Assembly: GCF_000316115.1 (NCBI RefSeq)
Contig: NZ_JH993797.1
Span: 2,280,486-2,344,485 of the forward strand
Reading direction: 5' to 3'
Length of the DNA stretch: 64,000 bases
From: Leptolyngbya sp. PCC 7375
GTDB taxonomy: Bacteria; Cyanobacteriota; Cyanobacteriia; Phormidesmidales; Phormidesmidaceae
This document shows, one piece after another, positions 18,742 to 28,130 of the stretch (the stretch's first letter is position 1; the number at the start of each line of letters is the position of its first letter). The notes below the pieces were generated by a model, which ran no database searches, was not told the origin of the DNA, and saw only the letters and a program-made list of their open reading frames with translations. Position numbers and translations under genes: made by a program.

Positions 18742-20497
18742 GGGTAACAACTTAAGCCGGGAAAAGCTCTACGTGTAAGGGGTTTGTCTGATGTGCTTTA
18801 GATGACCGTCTAGGCATGGGTAGCTCATTAATAGTACTGAGGATCCATTCAAATAGGTCTGGAAATGGGTGTCCAAAGAGTCTTTGAGCAGCGGTCGTGC
18901 CATCGGGACGTTTAAGGTCAAAATTGTGAATAATGGTGAGCACCTTCAAGGACTGTGCCGAAAAGCCACGATTGGCCTGATGACGTTGAGATAGATAGCC
19001 ATTACGCCCCTCGACCGCCGAGGAGGTGCGTTGATACTTGGCACACATCCACTGGCACCAATGGACCCAGTATTGCCGTTGAGTGTCGTCTAGCTTTAGG
19101 GTCATGGCATCTGCCATGAGCTGATCATAGGCATCACTGGTGGCCTGTTGATAGCGTGCTTTGAGATGAGGTTTGCGGGTTTTATCAGTCTGTTGAGTCC
19201 AATACACCCAGGGCAACAAGGCAGTGAGAACCCAATTTTGAGTGTCAATCTCCTGAGTTTCAGTGGCTAAGGCCTGCATCACCCACTGCCACCAGGCATG
19301 AATCCCGTTGGCGAACTGAGGAATCTGAGCTTCAAAGGTGTCAATCGCGTGTTGCGCCTTATCCCCTCCATAGAGCTTTGCTAGGTGAGTCAGGGTCGTC
19401 AACGGAGCCGCTAACTGGGTTGTTAAGTCGTCAAACAGTTGCCATTGAGCGGTATCCAGGGTGAAAGGATGAACCGATTGGCTAATATCGGCCAAGGCGC
19501 GATGATAGGTAAACTGATCTTGTTCAAGCTGTTGATATTGCTGCGTCAGCGTCTCTAGCTGGACACACAAAGTTTGTTGTTTGACCTTGGGTTTGGTTTG
19601 GTTCACTTGCTGTTGGAGGGTGTCGAGTTGTTTTTCAACCTGAGCCAGTTGACGTCCCAATGCACTCCCGATAGGACGAGCTAAGGCTCGCATTCCATGG
19701 AACAAATCGGCCACACTGACGGTGCCCAGACCAGCGATGGCAAGTTTCACTAACGCACGAGCCCCATCACTGACCATAAAGTGGCATTCCCAGTCGGACG
19801 GATGCCACCACTGCTCTAGCTGGTGACACCAGGTTTCATACTGACGATTCTCACATTCAACTTCTGTAAAGATAAACCCACTCGCCAATTCCACCAGCAC
19901 CAGGATCGGCAGTCCAAAAAAGGTTTCATCTCCCCCGAGGCAGATGCCGAGTTTGTTGAGAGGTTGACATTGCTCAGATTGAGAGACTTCGTAGATGACA
20001 ATGACGTCTTCAACACGGTGTTTCAATTGACGCAGGGCATTGGCTGAAACACCCACATGGGTCTCTAAATGAACCGACTTAAAAAACTCGCATAGGCTCT
20101 CGGCTCCGATACCGTGCTTTATGCCAAAGTGGTAGAGCACACCTAGCACCAGACGTTTTAGCCAAGCTGACCCACTCGCGGTTTCCCACAGGTCCGATTC
20201 TGCATACTGGTTGCGACGCTCTATCCCCTGCTGATGACGGTGCACACTGCTTTTACTGATGCCAAGCGCCGACGCTATCGACTCGATGCCCAGATGTGTT
20301 TCCGTTTTGATATAACCAGCCACTTTTTGGCTGCGCTCTCGTATAGTAAGACTCATCGTTCCCGATTTTGTTTTGCATCGGACACGATACACGGCTCTGA
20401 GCATTGCTGCAGAGCTATTTTTTGGGCCATCGCAATTCAATGTGCTTATTTATACGCTCTCTAAGACCTGCTCGTTTCCCGGCTTAAAGAGTTACCC
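18742..20497 (-). mobile_element. Complete 1756-bp insertion sequence with DUF6399-type transposase
   Basis: The ends are 23-bp imperfect inverted repeats (18742-18764 and 20475-20497, 20 of 23 matching), each starting GGGTAAC at the outer end and ending GCCGGGAAA. The flanks carry an exact 8-bp direct repeat, ACAAATGG, at 18734-18741 and 20498-20505, a target-site duplication. One transposase gene fills the element and its TAA stop lies inside the left repeat. The matching duplication suggests insertion not long ago. It sits between a small membrane protein gene and the adenylate cyclase gene and does not disrupt a recognised reading frame. Confidence 0.93.
18752..20356 (-). CDS. Transposase, DUF6399-type
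   Basis: This is the single gene of the insertion sequence. From ATG 20356 it encodes 534 residues; the longer frame to 20440 adds a basic stretch whose need is unclear. The N-terminus has a helix-turn-helix (IESIASALGISKSSVHRHQQ). The central region has acidic residues in contexts typical of a DDE nuclease (GGDETFFG, VSDGARAL), followed by a glutamine-rich coiled coil. The end contains SAVEGRNGYLSQRHQANRG, with a likely catalytic glutamate, and a conserved-looking FDLKRPDGTTAAQRLF tail. I associate this layout with cyanobacterial proteins annotated DUF6399. The intact frame and paired repeats suggest it may be active. Confidence 0.85.
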   Translation of the reverse strand: MSLTIRERSQKVAGYIKTETHLGIESIASALGISKSSVHRHQQGIERRNQYAESDLWETASGSAWLKRLVLGVLYHFGIKHGIGAESLCEFFKSVHLETHVGVSANALRQLKHRVEDVIVIYEVSQSEQCQPLNKLGICLGGDETFFGLPILVLVELASGFIFTEVECENRQYETWCHQLEQWWHPSDWECHFMVSDGARALVKLAIAGLGTVSVADLFHGMRALARPIGSALGRQLAQVEKQLDTLQQQVNQTKPKVKQQTLCVQLETLTQQYQQLEQDQFTYHRALADISQSVHPFTLDTAQWQLFDDLTTQLAAPLTTLTHLAKLYGGDKAQHAIDTFEAQIPQFANGIHAWWQWVMQALATETQEIDTQNWVLTALLPWVYWTQQTDKTRKPHLKARYQQATSDAYDQLMADAMTLKLDDTQRQYWVHWCQWMCAKYQRTSSAVEGRNGYLSQRHQANRGFSAQSLKVLTIIHNFDLKRPDGTTAAQRLFGHPFPDLFEWILSTINELPMPRRSSKAHQTNPLHVELFPA

Positions 20498-20574
20498 ACA
20501 AATGGAGTGTTGTCTTCGACTTCGCTCAGCCAACGGTATCGATGGGACAGTTACCTAAGCTATTTATTGCTTCC

Positions 20575-22044
20575 CTACAAAATGGTGTCAAGGCCTTTGG
20601 GGTAAGGTTGCCCATCCTTAGCAGCTGTCTTGGAAAAGATCATAGCCTCTACCTGGCGTGGTAGCCATAAATAGGTATGGGCCTGTCCCCGTCCTTTGAT
20701 AGGAATACAGCCTCGGTCTTCAAACTGGAATTTTTCTTTGAGTAGCCCATAGGTATCAGCGCTGACCTGAATGCGATCTACTACACCATGGGATTCCATA
20801 CGACTGGCAATATTAACGGCGTCTCCCCACAGGTCATAGCTAAATTTCTTTTTGCCAATCACCCCAGCAACAACGGGGCCAGTATTAATCCCAATCCGTA
20901 GTTTAAAGGGATGCCGTTTCACAGCCGCTTGCATATCAATGGCCATGGCCATGACAGCCTCTGCATGGTTAGCCATGGGTGCGGGCACACCACCTACCAC
21001 CATGTAGGCATCGCCGATAGTTTTAATCTTTTCTAAACCATGGCGTTCCGCCAGAGCATCGAACACAGAAAAGATATCGTTAAGCTGGCAAACCAGATCG
21101 GTGGGGGCCGTGTGGGCTGCTAGCTGGGTAAAACCAACAATGTCAGCAAATAAGATAGTGACGTTTTCAAACCGGGAGGCAATGGCTGTGCGATTAGAGA
21201 GATCGTTTTTGAGACGATTTGCGATCGCAACCGGCAATACATTACGCAACAATGCCTCTGTTTTCTCCTGTTCATCCCGCAGCGCCAATTCCGCTTGCTT
21301 ACGCTCCTGCACTTCTTGAGAGATTTGGCCAAACATCGAAGCAAACGCCCGAATAACTTCTCCAAGCTCATCCTGTTGAGCCTGTTTAAGACTTTTAAAC
21401 TCAGCTAACTGGGGCTGATCAACCACATCTGCCGCCTGACATAAATCATCTCGTAACAACAGTAGCGGGTTAATCAACATCCGCTCCAGCATAAAAATCG
21501 TCACCAGGGTAACAAAAGCAGCAATAATAATAACAATAGAGAAAATTAGCGCAGAATACTGCATCATGTATCGCTTAACAGAGTTCGCATCATGGCGAAT
21601 GACGAGTATGTAGCGATCCTGAAATTGTCTGCTGGGCCAGGCCACATCGTAACGGGTACCTGCATCTGTCAGCTGTGTTTCAACCTGGGTCAACCCACTG
21701 GCTGGCACCCCTAACGAAGGCATTTCTCCAAACCCATCAATAAACTGTCCCGCCTCATCATAGAGGGCAGCCCCTAGAATAATTGAGTCAGTTTTCAATG
21801 CTGCCTGTGCCTCTGCCAACAGTGATGTAGACAGCATATCTAGCATCGCGTTGGCCTTAATGGTGGCAATCACCTCTTGCGAGAGCGTCTCTAGCTCCCT
21901 CAGTTTGTCCGCCCGCCGCTGGCGATAGGACGGAATAAAAACTATAAATTCGATAACAACAAGGCTGAGAAAAATTGACGCAACAATTTTTCGAGACAAG
22001 CGAGATTTGAGTAACCCCAATGACGTCTGTAAAACACTAACCAT
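20575..22044 (-). CDS. Membrane class III adenylate cyclase
   Basis: This enzyme makes cyclic AMP from ATP. The 489-residue protein has a membrane segment near residues 16-36, an extracytoplasmic sensor region, a second membrane segment near 165-195, a HAMP-like linker, a coiled coil and a class III cyclase domain (about 285-470). Metal-binding aspartates are in LFADIVGFT and TIGDAYM. The transition-state Asn and Arg are in AVNIASRM. The purine-specifying lysine (EKIKTIGD) and aspartate (YDLWGD) favour ATP over GTP. The first six codons of the longest frame begin with TTG; I prefer ATG 22044. The signal sensed is unknown. It stands alone, downstream of nothing obvious, and its 3' side borders the IS. 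Confidence 0.92.
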   Translation of the reverse strand: MVSVLQTSLGLLKSRLSRKIVASIFLSLVVIEFIVFIPSYRQRRADKLRELETLSQEVIATIKANAMLDMLSTSLLAEAQAALKTDSIILGAALYDEAGQFIDGFGEMPSLGVPASGLTQVETQLTDAGTRYDVAWPSRQFQDRYILVIRHDANSVKRYMMQYSALIFSIVIIIAAFVTLVTIFMLERMLINPLLLLRDDLCQAADVVDQPQLAEFKSLKQAQQDELGEVIRAFASMFGQISQEVQERKQAELALRDEQEKTEALLRNVLPVAIANRLKNDLSNRTAIASRFENVTILFADIVGFTQLAAHTAPTDLVCQLNDIFSVFDALAERHGLEKIKTIGDAYMVVGGVPAPMANHAEAVMAMAIDMQAAVKRHPFKLRIGINTGPVVAGVIGKKKFSYDLWGDAVNIASRMESHGVVDRIQVSADTYGLLKEKFQFEDRGCIPIKGRGQAHTYLWLPRQVEAMIFSKTAAKDGQPYPKGLDTIL

Positions 22045-22311
22045 GGTGACGGTCAACAACAACCACTCTAAATAGCTATCTATATAGATGTAATACCCAT
22101 CGATAACGACAGACGCCCACTGATGTTATGGCCAACCCTATGCTGGGTCAGTCCCCCTAGGGCTCATCATACAAAGTCCCTGTGGTTCCATCCTGAAAAT
22201 TGGCAAAGGATCCCATGAGCAGCCGCTTAGGCCTCCCAAAGATCCCTAATTAAACCCATGCGTTAGACTGATGGGGATTCACCCACGTTTTGAGAAATTT
22301 AGGCAACCGCT

Positions 22312-23790
22312 ATGACTCTTGCTGCTCCGCCACTGTCATCTCTACGCCTGCAGGAAATTCCTAATCAAACCTACCAGGCGGCCACCGATCGATTTGATGC
22401 CTCTTGGGCTGCTCCCCTGTCGACGCTACTGGGTCTGGGTCGGGCGGCTGGAGCCGATTTTATTGAATTTTTTCTAGAGCGGCGCAACTACATTAGCTGC
22501 CTAGCCGAAGACGATGCTATCACAAGCATTTCCCCCAGTCTAACCACTGGTGCAGGGGTACGGGTTTTCAAAGGCAAAGCCGACTGCTATGTCAGCACTA
22601 ATGATGTCAGCTTCCACGGTCTCAAAGCGGCCCTTGAGAAGGGGCTATCCATTATGGGACTATTGCTACCCGCGAACTCCGCCTATGTGCCAGAAGTCAC
22701 CCTGGAAATGTTCCGCGACTATGCTGCCACCAAGGAAAATTGGCTAGCTAACTGTAGCTCAATGCAGGTCATGGGCGATGTATTATTGGGGGCCAACGCC
22801 TCGGTAGAAAAAGTAGCCAAGCACCTCCAGGCAAGACGCACAGCCTACTTTAGAGATTGGCAAGAGATCTTGGTGGCCAGTAGCGACGGCACCTTTGCCC
22901 GTGATATCCGCCTGACTCAGTCGGTGGGAGCCAACGTCCTCTGTGCCGACGGTGATCATCGCTCTTCCATTGGTCAGCGTTTGGGCAACACCAGCGACCC
23001 CAGCTTTCTAACCGCATGGGACTATGGCACCACTGCTGAAGCACTGGCCGAGTCCGCAGGCAAAATGCTCTATGCCGACTATGTGGAATCGGGTAGCTAT
23101 CCCATTATCATGGCCAACCACTTTGGCGGTGTGATCTTCCACGAAGCCTGTGGCCACCTGCTAGAGACTACGCAGATCGAGCGGGGCACCACACCTTTCA
23201 TTGATAAGAAGGGCGAAAAGATTGCCCACGAAAATCTAACCGCCTGGGATGAAGGTCGTTCTAGCGAGTCCTTTGGCACCATCGATATGGATGATGAGGG
23301 CATGCCTGCCCAGCGCACCTTGTTGATTGAAAATGGTGTACTTAAGAACTTCCTGTCTGATCGGGCAGGGGCTATGCGCACTGGCCACCCCCGCACTGGC
23401 AGTGGTCGTCGTCAGAACTATACGTTCTCCGCAGCATCTCGTATGCGTAACACCTTTATTGATACCGGTGACTACAGTCTAGATGACCTGTTTGCATCGG
23501 TAGACAGGGGCATCTATTGCAAGAAAATGGGCGGCGGTAGCGTTGGTGCCACCGGTCAGTTTAACTTTGCAGTGGATGAAGCCTATTTAATTGAGAATGG
23601 CAAAGTCACTCGGCCTCTTAAGGGTGCCACCCTGATCGGTGAAGCCGTGGACATTATGCAAAAGATTTCCATGTGCTCCCAGGATTTGAGCTTAGCCCCT
23701 GGCTTCTGTGGCTCCATCAGCGGCAGCGTTTATGTGACCGTTGGTCAGCCTCATTTGAAGGTGGACAGCATCACAGTCGGGGGCCGGTAA
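22312..23790 (+). CDS. tldD: Metalloprotease TldD
   Basis: This 492-residue protein is the catalytic subunit of the TldD/TldE heterodimeric zinc peptidase, which degrades unfolded peptides and matures some ribosomally made peptides. The metal motif is HEACGH (277-282), the family's HExxxH arrangement. Glycine-rich conserved stretches follow (GSGRRQNYTFS and GGGSVGATGQFNF). TldE follows 121 bases downstream on the same strand, so the pair should be made together. A pair of palindromes lies in the gap between them. No precursor peptide gene for a ribosomal natural product was seen nearby, so general proteolysis is the safer assignment. Confidence 0.93.
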   Translation: MTLAAPPLSSLRLQEIPNQTYQAATDRFDASWAAPLSTLLGLGRAAGADFIEFFLERRNYISCLAEDDAITSISPSLTTGAGVRVFKGKADCYVSTNDVSFHGLKAALEKGLSIMGLLLPANSAYVPEVTLEMFRDYAATKENWLANCSSMQVMGDVLLGANASVEKVAKHLQARRTAYFRDWQEILVASSDGTFARDIRLTQSVGANVLCADGDHRSSIGQRLGNTSDPSFLTAWDYGTTAEALAESAGKMLYADYVESGSYPIIMANHFGGVIFHEACGHLLETTQIERGTTPFIDKKGEKIAHENLTAWDEGRSSESFGTIDMDDEGMPAQRTLLIENGVLKNFLSDRAGAMRTGHPRTGSGRRQNYTFSAASRMRNTFIDTGDYSLDDLFASVDRGIYCKKMGGGSVGATGQFNFAVDEAYLIENGKVTRPLKGATLIGEAVDIMQKISMCSQDLSLAPGFCGSISGSVYVTVGQPHLKVDSITVGGR

Positions 23791-23808
23791 ACCACGAACC
23801 AGCCGTAG

Positions 23809-23861
23809 GGTGGGCATTGCCCACCGCCCCCCTGATATCCCCGGAGGATGGGCAATGCCCA
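23809..23861. repeat. Double palindrome between tldD and tldE
   Basis: GGTGGGCA-T-TGCCCACC (23809-23825) is a near-continuous palindrome. A second one, TGGGCAATGCCCA (23849-23861), follows, and the two can also pair with each other because GGGCATTGCCC and GGGCAATGCCC are complementary. The surrounding GTAGGGTGGGCATTGCC wording is typical of dispersed cyanobacterial repeats. The structure could reduce read-through from tldD to tldE or stabilise transcript ends. Confidence 0.7.
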
Positions 23862-23911
23862 CCCCCACGCAATGACATTCTCTTCAAATATCTCGCTGTT
23901 ATTGTTAACCC

Positions 23912-25255
23912 ATGTCCAAAGTCATCGAAATTTCTTCTAACGCCCAAGCCATTGCCCAGCGTCTCGGCATCACCAAGTACGATATCTACGGTGCTACCAC
24001 CGATAGCACCAGTGTGCAGGTGGATAAGGGCGAACCTAAACAAGTTAAAGCATCAAATCGGGCCAGCGTTACCGTACGTGTGTGGAACGACCAGGGCCGG
24101 TTGGGGGTTACCTCCACCACCGATGTGGATGAACGGGGTTTAGAACTAGCCTTAAAAACAGCGGCTGAAGCCAGCGCCTTTGGGGCCACTGAAAATATTC
24201 CTGATTTTAGTCCTGAAGCTACGGCTCCATTACCAGAGGTGGAGATTATCCTAGCTGATCCGGCTCCAGTGGGAACACTGATTGATCGACTCGTGACTGC
24301 TGAACAGGCATTATTGAATGCCCATGATGCGATCGCAAGTGTCCCGTATAACGGCATCGCCCAAAACACAAGCGAAAACTTCTATGTGAACAGCGACGGT
24401 GCCCAACGCAGTGCTGAACGCACCTTCGCTTCCGTTTATCTGTACACCAAAACAGAACAGGAAGGCCGCAAACCCCGCTCTGGTCATGCCATGCGTGTGG
24501 GCGTAGGTCCCAATTCTCTGGATATCGACGGTTGTCTCAAGGAAGCGACAGATAAAACCCTTAGCCACTTAGACTACGAGAAAATTCAGTCAGGCAAATA
24601 TCGCGTTGTCTTTTCACCCGATGCATTCTTAAGCCTAATTCGGGCTTTTGGCAACCTTTATAACGCCCAGAGCGTTCTCGACAAACGCAGTCTCTCCACT
24701 GTCGAGAGTCTCAATACCACCGTTGCATCACCGCTGCTATCGGTTTACGATGACGCCCTGCATCCAGGCAATATTAGTTTCGAAACCTTTGATGGTGAAG
24801 GCACCCCCACTCGGCGACTGCCCATTATTGAAAATGGTGTGCTGACTAACTTTCTACATAGTGCAGGTACCGCCAAACGCATGGGGGCTCAACCCACAGG
24901 TCACGCTAGCATTGGTGCCAAAGTTAACGTCGGCAGCAATTTTCTCCATATCACCCAAGGACAACCTGCAAAACAAAGCTATAGCCTGGAAGATGCTGAT
25001 GATAATGTTGTTCTAATTGACGACTTACAGGCACTTCACGCCGGGGTCAATGCACTCCAGGGCTCTTTCTCACTGCCCTTTGACGGTTGGCTCATCCAAA
25101 AAGACAAACGCACAAGTATTGAATCAGCAACGGTTGCTGGAGATTTTCGTCAGCTGCTGCAATCCATAATCTATGTCTCCCCCGACGAAAAAGTGACGCC
25201 TAGCGGTGTTGCCCCTCATGTATGGATTGATGAATTATCGATCACAGGGGAATAA
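23912..25255 (+). CDS. tldE: TldE/PmbA family partner of TldD
   Basis: This 447-residue protein is the non-catalytic partner in the TldD/TldE complex. It shares the family fold but has no HExxxH motif, as expected for TldE/PmbA. The conserved start of the fold (YDIYGATTDSTSVQVDKGE) and the late segments GHASIGAKVNVGSNF and FDGWLIQKDKRTS are visible. It follows tldD with a gap of 121 bases filled by palindromic repeats. The ATG at 23912 directly precedes the conserved N-terminus, so the start is secure. Confidence 0.92.
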   Translation: MSKVIEISSNAQAIAQRLGITKYDIYGATTDSTSVQVDKGEPKQVKASNRASVTVRVWNDQGRLGVTSTTDVDERGLELALKTAAEASAFGATENIPDFSPEATAPLPEVEIILADPAPVGTLIDRLVTAEQALLNAHDAIASVPYNGIAQNTSENFYVNSDGAQRSAERTFASVYLYTKTEQEGRKPRSGHAMRVGVGPNSLDIDGCLKEATDKTLSHLDYEKIQSGKYRVVFSPDAFLSLIRAFGNLYNAQSVLDKRSLSTVESLNTTVASPLLSVYDDALHPGNISFETFDGEGTPTRRLPIIENGVLTNFLHSAGTAKRMGAQPTGHASIGAKVNVGSNFLHITQGQPAKQSYSLEDADDNVVLIDDLQALHAGVNALQGSFSLPFDGWLIQKDKRTSIESATVAGDFRQLLQSIIYVSPDEKVTPSGVAPHVWIDELSITGE

Positions 25256-25480
25256 CAGTAGAACCATGGTTGATCAGTCTCTAAATCAGCCAGGCAAAAC
25301 AATACTGGCTTAACTACGTATTTCCTAGCGCATACTCGGTATCAACACGCTATGGGCTAGGAAATATCAACACACTATTCACACGGCGGATGTTTTCACT
25401 TTAAAGACGCTTCATTTTTTCTAGATTGAGGCAGCATTCTACGCTATTGGATAAGAGATATACTTACCCATATTGTAAGA

Positions 25481-27277
25481 ATGACAAGCCTTACAAGTTC
25501 ATCTCTAGCATCTGACCTACCTGATTTTCATAAATATGGTTTTCAACTTGAGTCTGAGCTGGGTGTCAATCGATCTGGGGGACGAGTCACATATTCAGCT
25601 ACTCATCTAAAAACTAAACGGCGAGTAGTTATTAAACAATTTCAATTTGCTAAGTCTTCTGATTGGCAAGGGTACGACGCACTACTCCAGGAAGGGCAAG
25701 TTCTCAAAAGCCTCAAACATCCAGGCATTCCCAGATATCTGGGAGCATTTAAGGCCGAAGAAGGCTTTTGCATGGTGCAAGAGTATAAACATGCCAAAAG
25801 CTTAGCGGAGCCCCGTAGTTTTAGCCCCGACGCAATTCGTCAAATCGCCGTCTCCTGTTTAGAAATTCTGGCCTATTTACAAAGTCGAATTCCACCCATT
25901 ATCCATCGCGATTTTAAGCCTGCGAACATTCTGGTCAGCGATAACTTAAAGGTCTACCTCGTAGATTTTGGCTTTGCGCGCATTGGGGATGGTGAAGTCG
26001 GCATGAGCAGCGTTGTCAAAGGAACGTTAGGCTTCATGCCGCCGGAGCAAATTTTTAACCGGCAGCTTACCGAAGCCTCAGATCTATATGGTTTAGGAAT
26101 GACCCTAATCTGTCTGCTGACCAATACACCCGCCCATCACGTAGGGAAATTAGTCGATGTCACCTACCAGGTTGATTTTAGTCAGTTCAAAGCCTATTTA
26201 AGCCCCCAATGGATAACGTGGCTCGAAAAAATGGTCCAGCCGCGTCTGAGCGATCGCTTCGAAAACGCCAGTGACGCCCTGGACAATATCCCAGAACATG
26301 GTCTACGCCAACCCCAGGCAAAGTTTAGCCAATCCACTATCAACCTGGTCGCCACAAACCGGGGAGAGCTATTAACAACAGCAATCACATTAAACAATTC
26401 CGTCCCCGAAACCACCTTAACGGGTCATTGGCAGGTTGCGCCCCACAGCAGTGACCCCACGTTTAATAACGCTTACCATAGCTGGATTCAATTCTCCCCT
26501 ACTGAGTTCCATGGCAATGACATCACAACTCAGCTTCAGATTGATACGAGTCAGTTAATGTCGGGGCAAACCTATCAGCGCAATCTATTACTGAGAAGCA
26601 ATGCCCAAGAAGCCCTTTATTCCCTTAATTTAAATGTGCAGACGGCCCCCATGCCGCTACTGAAGCCCCAAGGATCACCCTATCCATCACTGCTAGTGTT
26701 ACTAGCAACGTGTTGGGTAACGGTTTGGATTTTAGCGGCACTGGCCCCGGAGTATGAGGTGATCACGCCGGGCATTAGAAACGTGCTGATACTGCTGGCA
26801 CTCTTCGGCAATAGCCTGGGGATGCAAATCGGTGGTTGGCTGCTACATGAAGTCAGTCTGAAATCCCCAGCGGCTCGCATTATTACAATCGCAGGAGCCA
26901 TCGCTGTCGCCCTGGTGGCACCGCTATGTCTATTGCTAGACATCACCGCCACTGACTACGTTACCTCCGCTATAACTGTGGGTCTTGGCATCATCAGCGG
27001 CAGTGTCATTGGGGTGATCGATGGTCTAACCATCGACCGTTTTTGGCAACGGGGCTTTCAACCCAAATTTTCCCTTGGGTTAGCCTTACTAACCGGGTTA
27101 TTGGGCACCAGCCTAGGCCTGGTCCAGGGTCTGGCCCTTAGCGGTCCTTGGATTACGTTCGGATTAATTGCTAACGTGATTGCCATCGGCACTATGCTGA
27201 CCTATATGCCTATCCAGCAAGCCAAGGCTATTGCCCTGTATCGTCGCAATGTGGAACGGAGTCTTATTCGTCCTTAG
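25481..27277 (+). CDS. Ser/Thr protein kinase with C-terminal membrane domain
   Basis: The 598-residue protein starts with a Hanks-type kinase domain (about 12-275). The ATP lysine is in VVIKQF, the catalytic loop is HRDFKPAN (142-149), the metal motif is DFG and the P+1 loop reads GTLGFMPPEQ. The glycine loop is poor (GVNRSGGRV), but the other catalytic residues are present, so activity is plausible. A beta-rich region of about 130 residues follows, then about six membrane helices (about 405-590). The kinase would face the cytoplasm. Substrates are unknown and the membrane part matches no family I recognise. It is transcribed alone. Confidence 0.88.
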   Translation: MTSLTSSSLASDLPDFHKYGFQLESELGVNRSGGRVTYSATHLKTKRRVVIKQFQFAKSSDWQGYDALLQEGQVLKSLKHPGIPRYLGAFKAEEGFCMVQEYKHAKSLAEPRSFSPDAIRQIAVSCLEILAYLQSRIPPIIHRDFKPANILVSDNLKVYLVDFGFARIGDGEVGMSSVVKGTLGFMPPEQIFNRQLTEASDLYGLGMTLICLLTNTPAHHVGKLVDVTYQVDFSQFKAYLSPQWITWLEKMVQPRLSDRFENASDALDNIPEHGLRQPQAKFSQSTINLVATNRGELLTTAITLNNSVPETTLTGHWQVAPHSSDPTFNNAYHSWIQFSPTEFHGNDITTQLQIDTSQLMSGQTYQRNLLLRSNAQEALYSLNLNVQTAPMPLLKPQGSPYPSLLVLLATCWVTVWILAALAPEYEVITPGIRNVLILLALFGNSLGMQIGGWLLHEVSLKSPAARIITIAGAIAVALVAPLCLLLDITATDYVTSAITVGLGIISGSVIGVIDGLTIDRFWQRGFQPKFSLGLALLTGLLGTSLGLVQGLALSGPWITFGLIANVIAIGTMLTYMPIQQAKAIALYRRNVERSLIRP

Positions 27278-27458
27278 ACTCTAGGATAGACATGCATTGG
27301 CCATCAACAATAATTGCTCGTCAACAATATCTATCGATCACCCTTAATAAAATTAACTGCACATTTTGAATTTAAAGGGGTAGCATTGGGATGTTCTATT
27401 GGAAAACGCTGTTAAATTGTGCCGTCAGCATTGGCATCAGATTTAGAGGGATTTTAGG

Positions 27459-27938
27459 ATGACTCTTCGAAAACTAACACCGTTCATCGTATTCGGACTG
27501 CTTACAGTCGCAGGCAAGGCTTCGGCCCATATGGTTGAGACGAACTACTTTCTTGACCAGTTTTCGAACGAGCAATCCCAGCAAGTTTTAAGAATGCAGA
27601 GCACCTTTAGCAACGGTGCGCCCCTTAAGGGCGCTAAGGTGAATGTGTATTCTCCCAATAATCCGATCAAGCCCTGGACCCAGGGCGTTACTGACCAGGA
27701 AGGTCGGTTTAGCTTTAGCCCTGACCAAACCCTCACAGGTGACTGGGAAGTGATCATCCGTCAGCAGGGCCACGGTGATATTTTGACAGTCCCCGTCAAT
27801 GAAACTGGCGTGACCACAGAACTGATTAGCGATAGCGGTGACACTGATATCCACTACGGCGGCACCTCTTATATTGGCTGGGCCCTATCCTTGGGCACGC
27901 TAGTTACCTTAGGTCTTTGGCGACGCTTCCGGAAATAA
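27459..27938 (+). CDS. Exported single-pass protein with carboxypeptidase-regulatory-like fold
   Basis: This 159-residue protein has a signal peptide (cleavage expected after KASA), a beta-rich domain with GAPLKGAKVNVYSP and TDQEGRFSFSPD, and a C-terminal membrane helix followed by RRFRK. The middle resembles the carboxypeptidase regulatory or NikM-like fold found in proteins that accompany metal uptake systems. The histidine after the signal peptide (AHMVE) could bind metal once the signal is removed, as in NikM. No cobalt or nickel transport genes are adjacent, so that role is only a possibility. A strong terminator follows. Confidence 0.7.
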   Translation: MTLRKLTPFIVFGLLTVAGKASAHMVETNYFLDQFSNEQSQQVLRMQSTFSNGAPLKGAKVNVYSPNNPIKPWTQGVTDQEGRFSFSPDQTLTGDWEVIIRQQGHGDILTVPVNETGVTTELISDSGDTDIHYGGTSYIGWALSLGTLVTLGLWRRFRK

Positions 27939-27962
27939 TTAAGCAAACTTCTACAGAATCAG

Positions 27963-28000
27963 AAAAACCAGTCGATCTGAGTCTAGATCGACTGGTTTTT
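27963..28000 (+). terminator. Strong rho-independent terminator
   Basis: A perfect 16-bp stem (27963-27978 with 27985-28000) encloses a six-base loop and its right arm ends in a run of six T. The stem core is CCAGTCGATCT. It terminates the exported-protein gene ending at 27938. Confidence 0.9.
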
Positions 28001-28130
28001 TAATGAAATCCATGATGTGGCAACCCTGGTTGATCGCCCCTGACCCATTGGAGCTTGCCCAAGGCAAAGCCTCTATAAGATCAGCTTTCAGCAATCACTG
28101 ATGGTGTGAACCATGGGCACCAATCTATAG

